Shown here one piece after another: positions 44,689-55,071 of a stretch of 64,000 nt of DNA. The stretch spans positions 260,162 to 324,161 of the forward strand of contig NW_019775058.1 of the NCBI RefSeq assembly GCF_001039355.2, written 5' to 3'. The DNA is from Lingula anatina. Its lineage: Eukaryota; Brachiopoda; Lingulata; Lingulida; Lingulidae. Within the stretch, counting starts at the first letter, position 1, and each line of letters begins with the position of its first letter. Under the pieces are notes generated by a model that had not been told where the DNA came from, did no database searches, and was given only the letters and a program-made list of their open reading frames with translations. A program made the position numbers and the translations under genes.

Positions 44689-46816
44689 TTACTCATTCTT
44701 GTCAACAATCAGATGTTTATCACTGTGATAACCAAGTTCACAAATCACTCTGTCTGAAGCAATCCAGAGGTTTATTGGCGTCGGTATCCGGTTAAAAGAA
44801 GACACGAGGACAGTCGTATATGCCCCCATGTTCGGCACGTACAACCAGTCTCCGATGTCCAGCTCGGGCAGTTCTATTTCTTGTGTTATACAGTCATAGG
44901 GGTTGCACGTTGGTCCCCATAAGCTGCTTTGGGACACTGGCATAGAGTCTTTGTTCTGGAAAATGAGAAACACACAATAAAAAGGTAGGATTTTCAAAGT
45001 TGAAAATGTCCAAATTAACATGTCACACGTATGTGCCATAGCAACCTTCACCACTTTTCAAATGTGTAATTTGATGGCTCAGGTACTTGAAGGCATGTAT
45101 TCTTTCTTCTCATTACAAACGTACCCTGTATAGTTATTTAATCGTAAGAGGCTTACCTCAAGTAAATAAAAATCTGGTGCATGTTTTTCAAACAAAATAT
45201 GGACGTTAAAGGAACCGTGGAGGCCGTCATTGAGGTAGTACATAAAGGTTTTCTGTGTGTCATCTCTATCTTTTGGCCGGTAGTGTTGTGGGTCAAGCAG
45301 CTCCACCCGTCTAGCTATTACCCGTACTGCAAGAGTGAAAGCAGACTGTACATAGTAACGGCCGGGCTGTGCAATCACTTCAACATTTTCCTCATCGGGG
45401 AAATATTTTTCCAGTGAATTGTTAATTGCCTTGGCAATGTCAGATAATGATTGTTTTCCTTCAGTCTCATAACCGGGGAATCCACCACCGACGTCGAGGA
45501 AGTTGAAATTGAAACCGATGGTCTTGGCCATGTCGAAGATGCTGCGACACAGACTGATAGTGTGTTGGTAGGCAAATGTATCAAGACAAGAAGAACCAAC
45601 ATGAAAACTGAAATTACAATTAAAAAATCTAAATATCTTCATATCTTCCCACATTTCTGTCATTTGTGACATCTCTGGCATCAAGTTGTTGTTTGCTATG
45701 GAAAATGAAGTAAAGGGACGGATACTCTTATCATCTATCATTTGTAGGTTTTAATGAACATGAATTGTCTGACAGACTAGAACAATGGAATTATTTATAT
45801 CAAGCCCAGATGAACATGCATAAATACATTAATTGGTCTGTTTAAAATAAACTGAAAGCCCATGGATTTCAAAACTGGACGACAATGAATTTAAAAAGAA
45901 AACACTTTTTGTAGCTGTTTGTTGTGAAAATTACCTGATCCCAACGACAGTTAGTTCCAATTCTTTTGCCTTCAGTAAAAGCCTTTTGCAGTTTTCAATG
46001 GTACATCCAAATTTCTTTTCAATTTTAATAACGGCCTTATGTACTTGTGGAAGAATTCGTAATACGAGTCTTGCACCAGGATAAAGGCGCTTTGTTTTCA
46101 CTAATTCATCTTCGTTATCAAATGTCATGAGGTCGACTCCTTGTTCTGATGCACGTTTAATTTCCTCGGGATCCTTGCACGGGTTGGCGTATATTATCCT
46201 ATCTGCCTCCACCCTATATCTTAGAACCTGTTGACATTCAGCGCTGCTGGCGCAGTCAAACCCCGCCCCAAGTGCCGCAATGGTCTTCACGACTGGCTCA
46301 GTGTTGTTACATTTCACGGCATAAAAGGGTTTGACACGTGGCATCAGTTCCACCCAGTGCTTGTGCTTGTTGACTATGTCATCCAAGTTGGCAACGTAGA
46401 AAGGGCGCTGTCACCAAAAATGAAAAATTATTTGTAGGTGTTTTATGTTCTTTATTCTTGTTTTCTCATTGACAACGTATAGTATAATTATTTTAACCCC
46501 TTTTCCTTCTTTACTTATACACATTCCTTAAAAAGACACCCTAACAGCAACTTATACATAAACTACAATCACGCTATATAAAGAGAAAAAAAAAAACAGG
46601 TGCACGGTGGGTATAAAACATATAACGTACAAATGGACATTCTTTCTTACAGAAAAACTGTCGTTAAAGTTTATATACAACCCTTACCATATCGTTTCCT
46701 TGCAAAAGCTTGTCTTTGATAAGCTGTCGCATAGCTTGATGGCCATTTTTTGCGATGAATTTTTTAGAAGTTGTGACATCAGCATCTTCTGTGACATGAA
46801 ACCTTTCTGTTTTCAT
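44689..46816 (-). CDS. Ornithine decarboxylase-like enzyme, copy 2 (ODC2)
   Basis: Exons (minus): 46816-46688, 46407-45935, 45607-45157, 44955-44689; 439 residues, full open frame. It shares the exon structure of ODC1 (first exon 129 bp, second 473 bp as in ODC1) but exon 3 is 12 bp longer, adding four residues before the FMYYLNDG motif. Lys75 (KPFYAVKCNN), GGG, Asp of NDGLHGSF, Cys368 (WGPTC) are kept; Asn369 replaces Asp361. Unlike the other copies, the Glu of EPGRYY, which contacts the PLP ring nitrogen, is Gln281 (AQPGRYY, codon cag at about 45370). This should lower or remove activity, so a regulatory (antizyme-inhibitor-like) role or decay is possible. No PEST tail. Closely matched by ODC3. 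Confidence 0.88.
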
Positions 46817-46999
46817 ATTTTTTCTTCGAAGGAAACAACCGTACTTCTGTCTAAAATATCAATTAAAAATCAAATTATTGGAACAGACAATTTCATGACA
46901 GATGTACACCACTGGAAAGTAAAAAAAAAAATAATAAATTAATAAAAAATAAAACAAAACCTTTAAAATAAAAAAATAAAACATCTAATTTAAACTCAC

Positions 47000-47300
47000 C
47001 TACTTATATTTGTTTTCGAATTAACATTTAGTTCTGAATACATACCACGGGGCTGATATCTAAACAAAAGGATTGCCGGGACCGATACAATGAATGAGAC
47101 GGAGTGACTGCCATGTGCGGAATATGGGCAGGAAATCAGCCAACTACTCACAGAAAACCACTGACCCATGTCTTTGTCAATACACACGAAACCACAAACC
47201 ATTCACGCAAATAAAAATAATAGGACGGTGACCGCAATTAGGCAGTAAACTCGGGGAAAGTCCACTCTTTGATATCGCGTCATGCGCGGTGATATCAGCG
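47000..47300 (-). other. Predicted 5' non-coding exon and promoter side of ODC2
   Basis: A gtgagt donor follows CAAATATAAGTAG at 47000 (minus), as in the equivalent positions of ODC3 (49584), the remnant (54751) and, diverged, ODC4 (60631). To its right lies the TGATATC palindrome at 47270-47297 and a TTTAAATA-like box. Confidence 0.5.
47270..47297. promoter_or_regulatory. TGATATC inverted repeat upstream of ODC2
   Basis: TGATATCgcgtcatgcgcgGTGATATCA-type palindrome; ODC3 has a perfect version at 50021-50048. Close to a TTTAAATA box, so near the likely start site. Confidence 0.4.
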
Positions 47301-47357
47301 TGTTCTATTTAAAAGTTAGGGGGGTTTGGGTGGGGAATATGTACGATTCTCCTAGAN

Positions 47358-49399
47358 GATTATTGGCGTCGGTATCCCGTTAAAAGAAGACACGAGGACA
47401 GTCGTGTATGCCCCCATGTTCGGCGCGTACAACCAGTCTCCGATGTCCAGCTCGGGGAGTTCTATTTCTTGTGTTATACAGTCATAGGGGTTGCACGTTG
47501 GCCCCCATAAGCTGCTTTGGAAGACTGGCATGGAATCTTTGTTCTGGAAAATGAGAAACACACAATAAATAGGGAGGATTTTCAAAGTCGAAAATGTACA
47601 AATTAACATGTCACACGTATGTGCCACAGCAACCTTCACCACTTTTCAAATTTGTAATTTGATGGCTCAGGTACTTGAAGGCAAGTATTCTTTCTTCTCA
47701 TTACAAACGTTTAGTTATTTTAATCTGAAGAGGCTTACCTCAAGTAAATAAAAATCTGGTGCATGTTTTTCAAACAAAATATGGACGTTAAAGGAACCGT
47801 GCAGGCCGTCATTGAGGTAGTACATAAAGGTTTTCTGTGTGTCGTCTCTATCTTTTGGCCGGTAGTGTTGTGGGTCAAGCAGCTCCAACCGTCTAGTATT
47901 ACCCGTACTGCAAGAGTGAAAGCAGATTGTACATAGTAACGCCCGGGCTCTGCAATCACTTCAACATTTTCCTCATCGGGGAAATATTTTTCCAGTGAAT
48001 TGTTAATTGCCTTGGCAATGTCAGATAATGATAGTTTTCCTTCAGTCTCATAACCCGGGAATCCACCACCGACGTCGAGGAAGTTGAAATTGAAACCGAT
48101 GGTATTGGCCATGTCGAAGATGCTGCGACATAGACTGATAGTGTGTTGGTAGGCAAATGTATCAAGACAAGAAGAACCAACATGAAAACTGAAATTACAA
48201 TTAAAAACTCTAAATATCTTCATATCTTCATATCTTCCCACATTTCTGTCATTTGTGACATCTCTGGCATCAAGTTGTTGTTTGCTATGGAAAATGAAGT
48301 AAAGGGACGGATACTCTTATCATCTACCATTTGTAGGTTTTAATGAACATGAATTGTCTGACAGACTAGAAAAATGGAATTATTTATATCAAGCCTAGAT
48401 GTACAGGCATAAATACATTAATTGGCCTGTTTAGAATAAACTGAAAGCTCGTGGATTTCAAAACTGGACGACAATAAATTTAAAAAGAAAACACTTTTCG
48501 CAGCTGTTTGTTGTGAAAATTACCTGATCCCAACGACAGTTAGTTCCAATTCTTTTGCCTTCAGTAAAAGTACTTTGCAGTTTTCAATGGTACATCCAAA
48601 TTTCTTTTCAATTTTAATAACGGCCTTATGTACTTGTGGAAGAATCCGTAATACGAGTCTTGCACCAGGATAAAGGCGCTTTATTTTCACTAATTCATCT
48701 TCGTTATCAAATGTCATGAGGTCGACTCCTTGTTCTGATGCACGTTTAATTTCCTCGGGATCCTTGCACGGGTTGGCGTATATAATCCTATCCGTCTCCA
48801 CCCTATATCTTAGAACCTGTTGGAATTCAGCGCTACTGGCACAGTCAAACCCCGCCCCAAGTGCCGCAATGGTCTTCACGACTGGCTCAGTGTTGTTTAA
48901 TTTCACGGCGTAGAAGGGTTTGACACGTGGCATTAGTTCCACCCAGTGCTTGTGCTTGTTGACTATGTCATCCAAGTTGGCAACGTAGAAAGGGCGCTGT
49001 CACCAAAAATGAAAAATTATTTGTAGGTTTTTTATGTTCTATATTATTGTTTTCTCATTGACAACGTATAGTATAATCATTTTAACCCCTTTTCCTTCTT
49101 TACTTATACACATTCCTTAAAAAGACACCCTAACAGCAACTTATACATAAACTACCATCACGCTATATAAAGAGAAAAACAGGTGCACGGTGGGTATAAA
49201 ACATGCGACGTACAAATGGACATTCTTTCTTACAGAAAAACTGTCATATAAGATTATATACAGCTCATACCATATCGTCTCCTTGCAGAAGCTTGTCTTT
49301 GATAAGCTGTCGCATAGCTTGATGTCCATGTTTTGCAATGAATTTTTCTGAAGTTGTGACATCAGCACCTTCTGTGACATAAAACCTTTCTGTTTTCAT
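47358..49399 (-). pseudogene. Ornithine decarboxylase-like copy 3 (ODC3): frameshifted and cut by a join
   Basis: Exons (minus): 49399-49271, 48996-48524, 48188-47739 (450 bp, one short of ODC2), 47543-47358 (partial). Exon 3 lacks one C at about 47897 (gtctagtatt against gtctagctatt in ODC2), which shifts the frame after LAVRVI and ends the protein early. Exon 4 stops at the single N at 47357, losing about the last 27 residues. Lys is kept, followed by Leu instead of Cys (AVKLNN); the EPGRYY Glu is intact; WGPTCN is present after the shift. Introns and flanks are almost the same as ODC2, so this may be its other allele with a sequencing error, or a recent duplicate. Confidence 0.8.
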
Positions 49400-49658
49400 A
49401 TTTTCTCTTCGTAGGAAACAACCGTACTTCTGTCTAAAATATCAAATTAAAATCAAATTATCGGAACAGACAATTTCATGACAGATGTACACCACTGGGA
49501 AGTAAAAAATAAATTAATAAATTAATAAAAAATAAAACAAAACCTTTAAAATGAAATAATAAAACATCTAATTTAAACTCACCTACTTATATTTGTTTTC
49601 GAATTAGCATTTAGTTCTGAATACATACCACGGGGCTGATATCGAAACAAAAGGATTG

Positions 49659-49830
49659 CCGGTGTAACGTGACAGAAAGTCTCCCATAACAGAGAGTCCG
49701 CTTTCCAATCTTTTGTACAGGTGAGCCTCACCCTAGATTTTGACCCACTTAGGTCAAACTAACCCTAACCATTATAACTATATGGAGGGCGGGCTTTCTG
49801 TTACACGGCCACTCAGTTTCCTTACACCGG
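49659..49830. mobile_element. MITE-A, intact copy, in the 5' leader of ODC3
   Basis: 172 bp with ends CCGG-TGTAACGTGACAG and, reversed, CCGG-TGTAAGGAAACTG. The same place in ODC2 reads gattg-CCGG-gaccg without the element, so the insertion duplicated CCGG. It lies between the predicted promoter and the 5' splice donor of ODC3. Confidence 0.9.
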
Positions 49831-50020
49831 GACCGATACAATGAATGAGACGGAGTGATTGCCTCGTGCGGAATATGGGCAGGAAATCAGCCAACTGCTC
49901 ACAGAAAACCACTGACCCATGTCTCTGTCAATACACACGAAACCACAAACCATTCACGCAAATAAAAATGATTAGACGGTGACCGCAATTAGGCAGTAAA
50001 CTCGGGGAAAGTCCACTCTT

Positions 50021-50048
50021 TGATATCACCTCATGCGCGGTGATATCA
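50021..50048. promoter_or_regulatory. Perfect inverted repeat TGATATCACC / GGTGATATCA
   Basis: 10-bp arms around TCATGCGC, in the predicted ODC3 promoter; a slightly broken form is at the same place in ODC2. Confidence 0.45.
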
Positions 50049-50182
50049 GCGTGTTCTAGCTATTTAAAAGTTAGGGGGTTTGGGTGGGGAACATGTACGA
50101 TTTCCTTTGTATGTATGACAAATAATGCACTGTTACCCCCCTCACCCGATATGCAAGATAGGAAGCCTCGCTGGCGCTCTTA

Positions 50183-51900
50183 CATACGAAAAGTTGCACC
50201 TCAGTTTTCGATAATATTGAAGTAAAAATTATGGAAAAGTGAAAGGGACCTTGCGGCATATATAAAGGCTTGGCAAAACCACCATTCTGCTCCGTTGATT
50301 GTCACGCTATGATGCAACGTCACTGACACACATTGTTTCGTCACAAATAATATACGTCATTTCCTAGTGATGCTTTGACAACAGTGTAACTTAGTGTAAA
50401 TAGAAACGACAGAGAAGAGGTGTGCATGTAGCAGTTTTCATTTTCACTTATTAGTTAGTAGTAGGACTTACTTTTTTGCAGTTAAAGGTAAGATTTTTTG
50501 CCTCCACCGATGTAGTATATATAGGGTGCATTCTACAGATAATTTTTTTTCAGTAATGCTTGCAACGGGTGTTTGGCAAAAACGTGCATTTAAGTTGCGG
50601 ATAGAGATAGCCCATATTTTATCGCTGTAAAATAGTTTAGTGGCTTATACTCATGCAGGCGTCACATTGTTTTAAAATATGATTTTAAACCATCATTTTC
50701 TTTCAGTTGTCTTTATTTGTTCCTCTCTTACAATTCTGTTAGTAGGAGAATGACATTCAGGTAAGGAATTGCATCTTCTGTGGTCCCTGTGTTGAATAAG
50801 GATATCATGGCATTCGTCCCTTCGTTCGATTACGTAAGCCGCTATGTTCCGTTTTGCTTTCCTCCCTGCCTCTTACATCCATTTTTCTACACTTCTCGCC
50901 TGCTATATTAATTAAACTTGCCTCTGTTTTGTTTTTCTTTTTTTCCACTGGTTTTTCATGTAGATCAATATTTGAAAAGAAAAGATGAAAAAGGTTTCCA
51001 TAGACTAGACCCCATACATAAAAAATGACCCTAGTTGAAAATATGACTTTAATAATTTTTGATATTTAGAAAAATAAGTGTTTTATTAAAGAATCTGGGC
51101 TTCGTATCTCGAAAGGTTCGCTATGTTGCGCACGTGCGCAAGTGTCTCGATTCCATAACCGATTCTATTTCGAGATACGGGGCCATGGAATCGAGACGCT
51201 TGCACACGTGCGCACATTACGATACTGGTGCAACACATTATATCAACCTGGAACCGCCACTTGGCAGAAAGTGTGTCCATGTCTCACCTGACGTCTTTTT
51301 GAACACTTGGGCATTCGTAGATCCTGGACAGTTGTATCTCTGGGATGATTTCCTCATATTACACCAGAAGAAAATCCGCATTTCAAAAATCACTTGTTCA
51401 TGTGTTTATATCATGCATGGATAGGGGTAAGGTACTCGGACGGCATATTGAAACATACTGGGTTATGGGTTAAAATCATAGTTCGCTGTTGATTGTCAAG
51501 TCACTTTATGACGCCATAACAAAAAGTCCATGTTGTACATTGTTTCATCACAAACACAAACGTCATTTCATGATGCAACACAATGGTACACATTGTTTTG
51601 CCACAAATAGTACACGCCATTCCCTAGCGATACGTTGACTACAGTGTAAATAGAAACGACGTAATGGAGATATGAACGTAGCAGTTTTCATGTTTACGTA
51701 TTGGTTCAGTATTATTAGTTCAGTAGACCCGAACTCTTTTTTTTTTGCAGTTTAAGCAGTAAAAGGTAAGACCCCTCTTTTAACTTCGTCAAGCCTATGT
51801 TGTGGGTATTTTTCATAGTTTGATCACATTCTACTGATAAACAGGGTGATATTTGCAGGCCCGCTACCATATCATCATAATAACCTGAAGTCATTTCATG
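50183..51900. repeat. Duplicated block B between ODC copies
   Basis: Counterpart of block A (42640-44340). It differs by a compact CpG-rich palindrome cluster at 51103-51214 not present in block A. Contains a TATATAAAG at about 50258 and splice-like sites (ttttctttcag, cattcag-gtaagg at about 50705-50766) but no gene I can name. Confidence 0.72.
51103..51214. repeat. Interleaved inverted repeats A-B-A'-B'
   Basis: A (51103-51114, CGTATCTCGAAA) pairs with A' (51168-51179). B (51127-51156) pairs with B' (51185-51214), 28 of 30 positions. Both B arms hold a CACGTG. Confidence 0.85.
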
Positions 51901-52078
51901 CCATTTGTTAACTTTGGATCCGACCACTAAATAAGTGTATTAATTTTTAAAATCAAACTCATGTGAAATAGAAATCAATAAATTCACTCCGCTATCAAAA
52001 TGCTCTTATACTGTATTTTGCTTTTAAGTCTCGCCTTTTGGTCTCACACTTCGAATCGAAATTGGAATTTGACGAAAC

Positions 52079-52169
52079 GTCGCATAGCTTGGTGGCCATG
52101 TTTTACAAAGAATTTTTTAGAAGTTGTGACATCAGCATCTTCTGTGACATGAAACTTTTCTGTTTTCAT
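52079..52169 (-). pseudogene. ODC first-coding-exon remnant, copy a
   Basis: Begins at an ATG at 52169 with MKTEKFHVTEDADVTTSKKF and stops matching after GHQAMR. No other ODC exon follows it to the left. Confidence 0.75.
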
Positions 52170-52256
52170 AGTTTTTTTCGTAGGCAACAACCGTATTTCT
52201 GTCTAAAATATCACAAAGTCAAATTATTGGAAAAGACAATTTCTTGACAGATGTAC

Positions 52257-53077
52257 TGTTAGTGCCAGATTCCTTGCTTTAGATATACAAGGTGCAAGTG
52301 CTCGATTCCTTGTGTTAGATATACAAGGTGTGAGTAGTTTTCATGACTTGCGCGAGTAGCGCCTCTGTATTGAAGGTAACCGAGTCATAACGCTACAGGA
52401 TTTTGCACAAGTACGGTCTCTCCTGCAGTTTACCGTTATTTCCAACGTTGTATGGTGTATTGTTACAGTTGTACGGAGAAATCATAATGTAAGTGTTTAT
52501 CTTATCAAAATATATTTGCATAGTTTACTTATAAGTTGTCTGTATAAATAATTGTGTTAAAATATTGGTACATTAGCTAGAGCACCTGGTAGGGTGTGGC
52601 CACTAGTATGAAATACAGTAAATGTAAAATACGAGAACGCATTGGTATAATTGTCAACTGTATAGCCTTGCTGTTATTCAGCATTTAACGTTTTAATTAA
52701 AATTATATTAGGATAATTGCACTATAAATTATATTTCATATTATTTGTGCTCATTGAATAGATATAACAGATCCAAGTCTCGCTTTATAAAGCCGATTTA
52801 ATGTAATGTTCAATATATCTAGTGTAATACAGTTATATATTTGATATATGTAATTTAAATGTTCAGATGTATATGTATAAGTATTTACATCGTTTCCTTT
52901 ATTTATTTATTTTATTTATTGTTTTCTTTTCTAGATTATGTACCTTGCTGACTTGCTGATATGCTGACTTGTTTATTTGCTGGACCGACATAAGAGATGT
53001 GAATGGCAAAATGTTAACTGAACTGAACGTTGAAATAAAGCACGAGTACAATATATTCTCCACTGTCTCAACGATGT
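52257..53077. mobile_element. Solo LTR, copy a (end lost at the N)
   Basis: Same sequence as 53846-54669, beginning TGTTAGTGCC after the TGTAC target site; the last few bases are lost where the single N at 53078 joins the next contig. Confidence 0.8.
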
Positions 53078-53078
53078 N

Positions 53079-53860
53079 AAAAAGTCCATGTTGTACATTG
53101 TTTCATCACAAACACAAACGTCATTTCATGATGCAACACAATGGTACACATTGTTTTGCCACAAATAGTACACGCCATTCCCTAGCGATACGTTGACTAC
53201 AGTGTAAATAGAAACGACGTAATGGAGATATGAACGTAGCAGTTTTCATGTTTACGTATTGGTTCAGTATTATTAGTTCAGTAGACCCGAACTCTTTTTT
53301 TTTTGCAGTTTAAGCAGTAAAAGGTAAGACCCCTCTTTTAACTTCGTCAAGCCTATGTTGTGGGTATTTTTCATAGTTTGATCACATTCTACTGATAAAC
53401 AGGGTGATATTTGCAGGCCCGCTACCATATCATCATAATAACCTGAAGTCATTTCATGCCATTTGTTAACTTTGGATCCGACCACTAAATAAGTGTATTA
53501 ATTTTTAAAATCAAACTCATGTGAAATAGAAATCAATGAATTCACTCCGCTATCAAAATGCTCTTATACTGTATTTTGCTCTTATACTGTATTTTGCTAA
53601 GTCTCGCCTTTTGGTCTCACACTTCGAATCGAAATAAACCTTACTAAAAATTGGAATTTGACGAAACGTCGCATAGCTTGGTGGCCATGTTTTACAAAGA
53701 ATTTTTTAGAAGTTGTGACATCAGCATCTTCTGTGACATGAAACTTTTCTGTTTTCATAGTTTTTTTCGTAGGCAACAACCGTATTTCTGTCTAAAATAT
53801 CACAAAGTCAAATTATTGGAAAAGACAATTTCTTGACAGATGTACTGTTAGTGCCAGATT
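53079..53860. repeat. Repeat of 51521-52270 after the single N
   Basis: From the base after the N the sequence restarts inside block B and runs again through the ODC exon remnant and the LTR, with few differences (one extra 18-bp tandem unit near 53575). Confidence 0.88.
53668..53758 (-). pseudogene. ODC first-coding-exon remnant, copy b
   Basis: ATG at 53758, same peptide as copy a up to GHQAMRR; the remaining 12 or so codons of the exon and all later exons are missing. Its 5' side still has an intron (with the LTR), the 5' exon donor at 54751 and a TATA promoter. Confidence 0.78.
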
Positions 53861-54669
53861 CCTTGCTTTAGATATACAAGGTGTAAGTGCTCGATTCCTT
53901 GTGTTAGATATACAAGGTGTGAGTAGTTTTCATGACTTGCGCGAGTAGCGCCTCTGTATTGAAGGTAACCGAGTCATAACGCTACAGGATTTTGCACAAG
54001 TACGGTCTCTCCTGCAGTTTACCGTTATTTCCAACGTTGTATGGTGTATTGTTACAGTTGTACGGAGAAATCATAATGTAAGTGTTTATCTTATCAAAAT
54101 ATATTTGCATAGTGTACTTATAAGTTGTCTGTATAAATAATTGTGTTAAAATATTGGTACATTAGCTAGAGCACCTGGTAGGGTGTGGCCACTAGTATGA
54201 AATACAGTAAATGTAAATACGAGAACGCATTGGTATAATTGTCAATTGTATAGCCTTGCTGTTATTCAGCATTTAACGTTTTAATTAAAATTATATTAGG
54301 ATAATTGCACTATAAATTATATTTCATATTATTTGTGCTCATTGAATAGATATAACAGATCCAAGTCTCGCTTTATAAAGCCGATTTAATGTAATGTTCA
54401 ATATATCTAGTGTAATACAGTAATATATTTGATATATGTAATTTAAATGTTCAGATGTATATGTATAAGTATTTACATCGTTTCCTTTATTTATTTATTT
54501 TATTTATTGTTTTCTTTCCTAGATTATGTACCTTGCTGACTTGCTGATATGCTGACTTGTTTATTTGCTGGACCGACATAAGAGATGTGAATGGCAAAAT
54601 GTTAACTGAACTGAACGTTGAAATAAAGCACGAGTACAATATATTCTTTACTGTCTCAACGATTTCACA
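53846..54669. mobile_element. Solo LTR of an LTR retrotransposon
   Basis: 824 bp, TGTTAG…TTCACA, flanked by 5-bp direct repeats TGTAC (53841-53845 and 54670-54674). The uninterrupted ODC2/ODC3 intron reads GACAGATGTACACCACTGG at the same place. It contains AATAAA at 54622-54627 near the 3' end, and starts with two tandem CCTTG…TTAGATATACAAGG units. There is no internal retrotransposon coding region between LTRs. Five-base duplications are usual for Ty3/gypsy-like elements, but the family is not shown. Confidence 0.88.
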
Positions 54670-54674
54670 TGTAC

Positions 54675-54871
54675 ACCACTGGAAATGAAAAATTAAATTA
54701 ATAATAATAAAACAAAACCTTTAAAATAAAACATAATAATTCAAACTCACCTACTTATATTTGTTTTCGAATAAGCATTAAGTTCTTCTTATTAAATGGA
54801 ATTTAAATGAAAAGAATCCGCTTCAAATATCTGTTTAACATGAACGATGCGATGTCCCCTTTATATATACA
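54675..54871 (-). promoter_or_regulatory. 5' exon donor and TATA promoter of the ODC remnant
   Basis: Donor at 54751 (gtgagt on minus). TATA box CTGTATATATAAAG (minus) at about 54859-54872, preceded by CACTGTATATA; ODC4 has a matching CTGTATATATAGAG at about 60757-60770. Confidence 0.6.
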
Positions 54872-54903
54872 GTGCGGCAATCGTGTCCTTGACACAACCA
54901 TGA

Positions 54904-55071
54904 CCAGGTGTGACGTTACTCAGTCACCCATGATAGATAGTCCGGTTCCTTTTTTTGCACAGATAAGCCTCGCCCTAGAATTTGATCCACTTACGCCAGG
55001 CTATATAACCCTAAACGTTTGATTAAATGGAGGGTAAACTCTCTGTTTCACGGACTCTCAGTTTCGCCACA
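54904..55071. mobile_element. Diverged MITE-A copy upstream of the ODC remnant
   Basis: Ends AGGTGTGACGTTACTCAG and, reversed, AGGTGTGGCGAAACTGAG; the inside has CTCGCCCTAGAATTTGATCC, a relative of the 49.7-kb copy. Confidence 0.7.

Noticed and set aside
51059-51424. 121-codon ORF in block B as a gene
   Set aside because: Its first half is the palindrome cluster, absent from block A, and the two blocks differ by an indel in the shared part. Kept only as a finding on the block.
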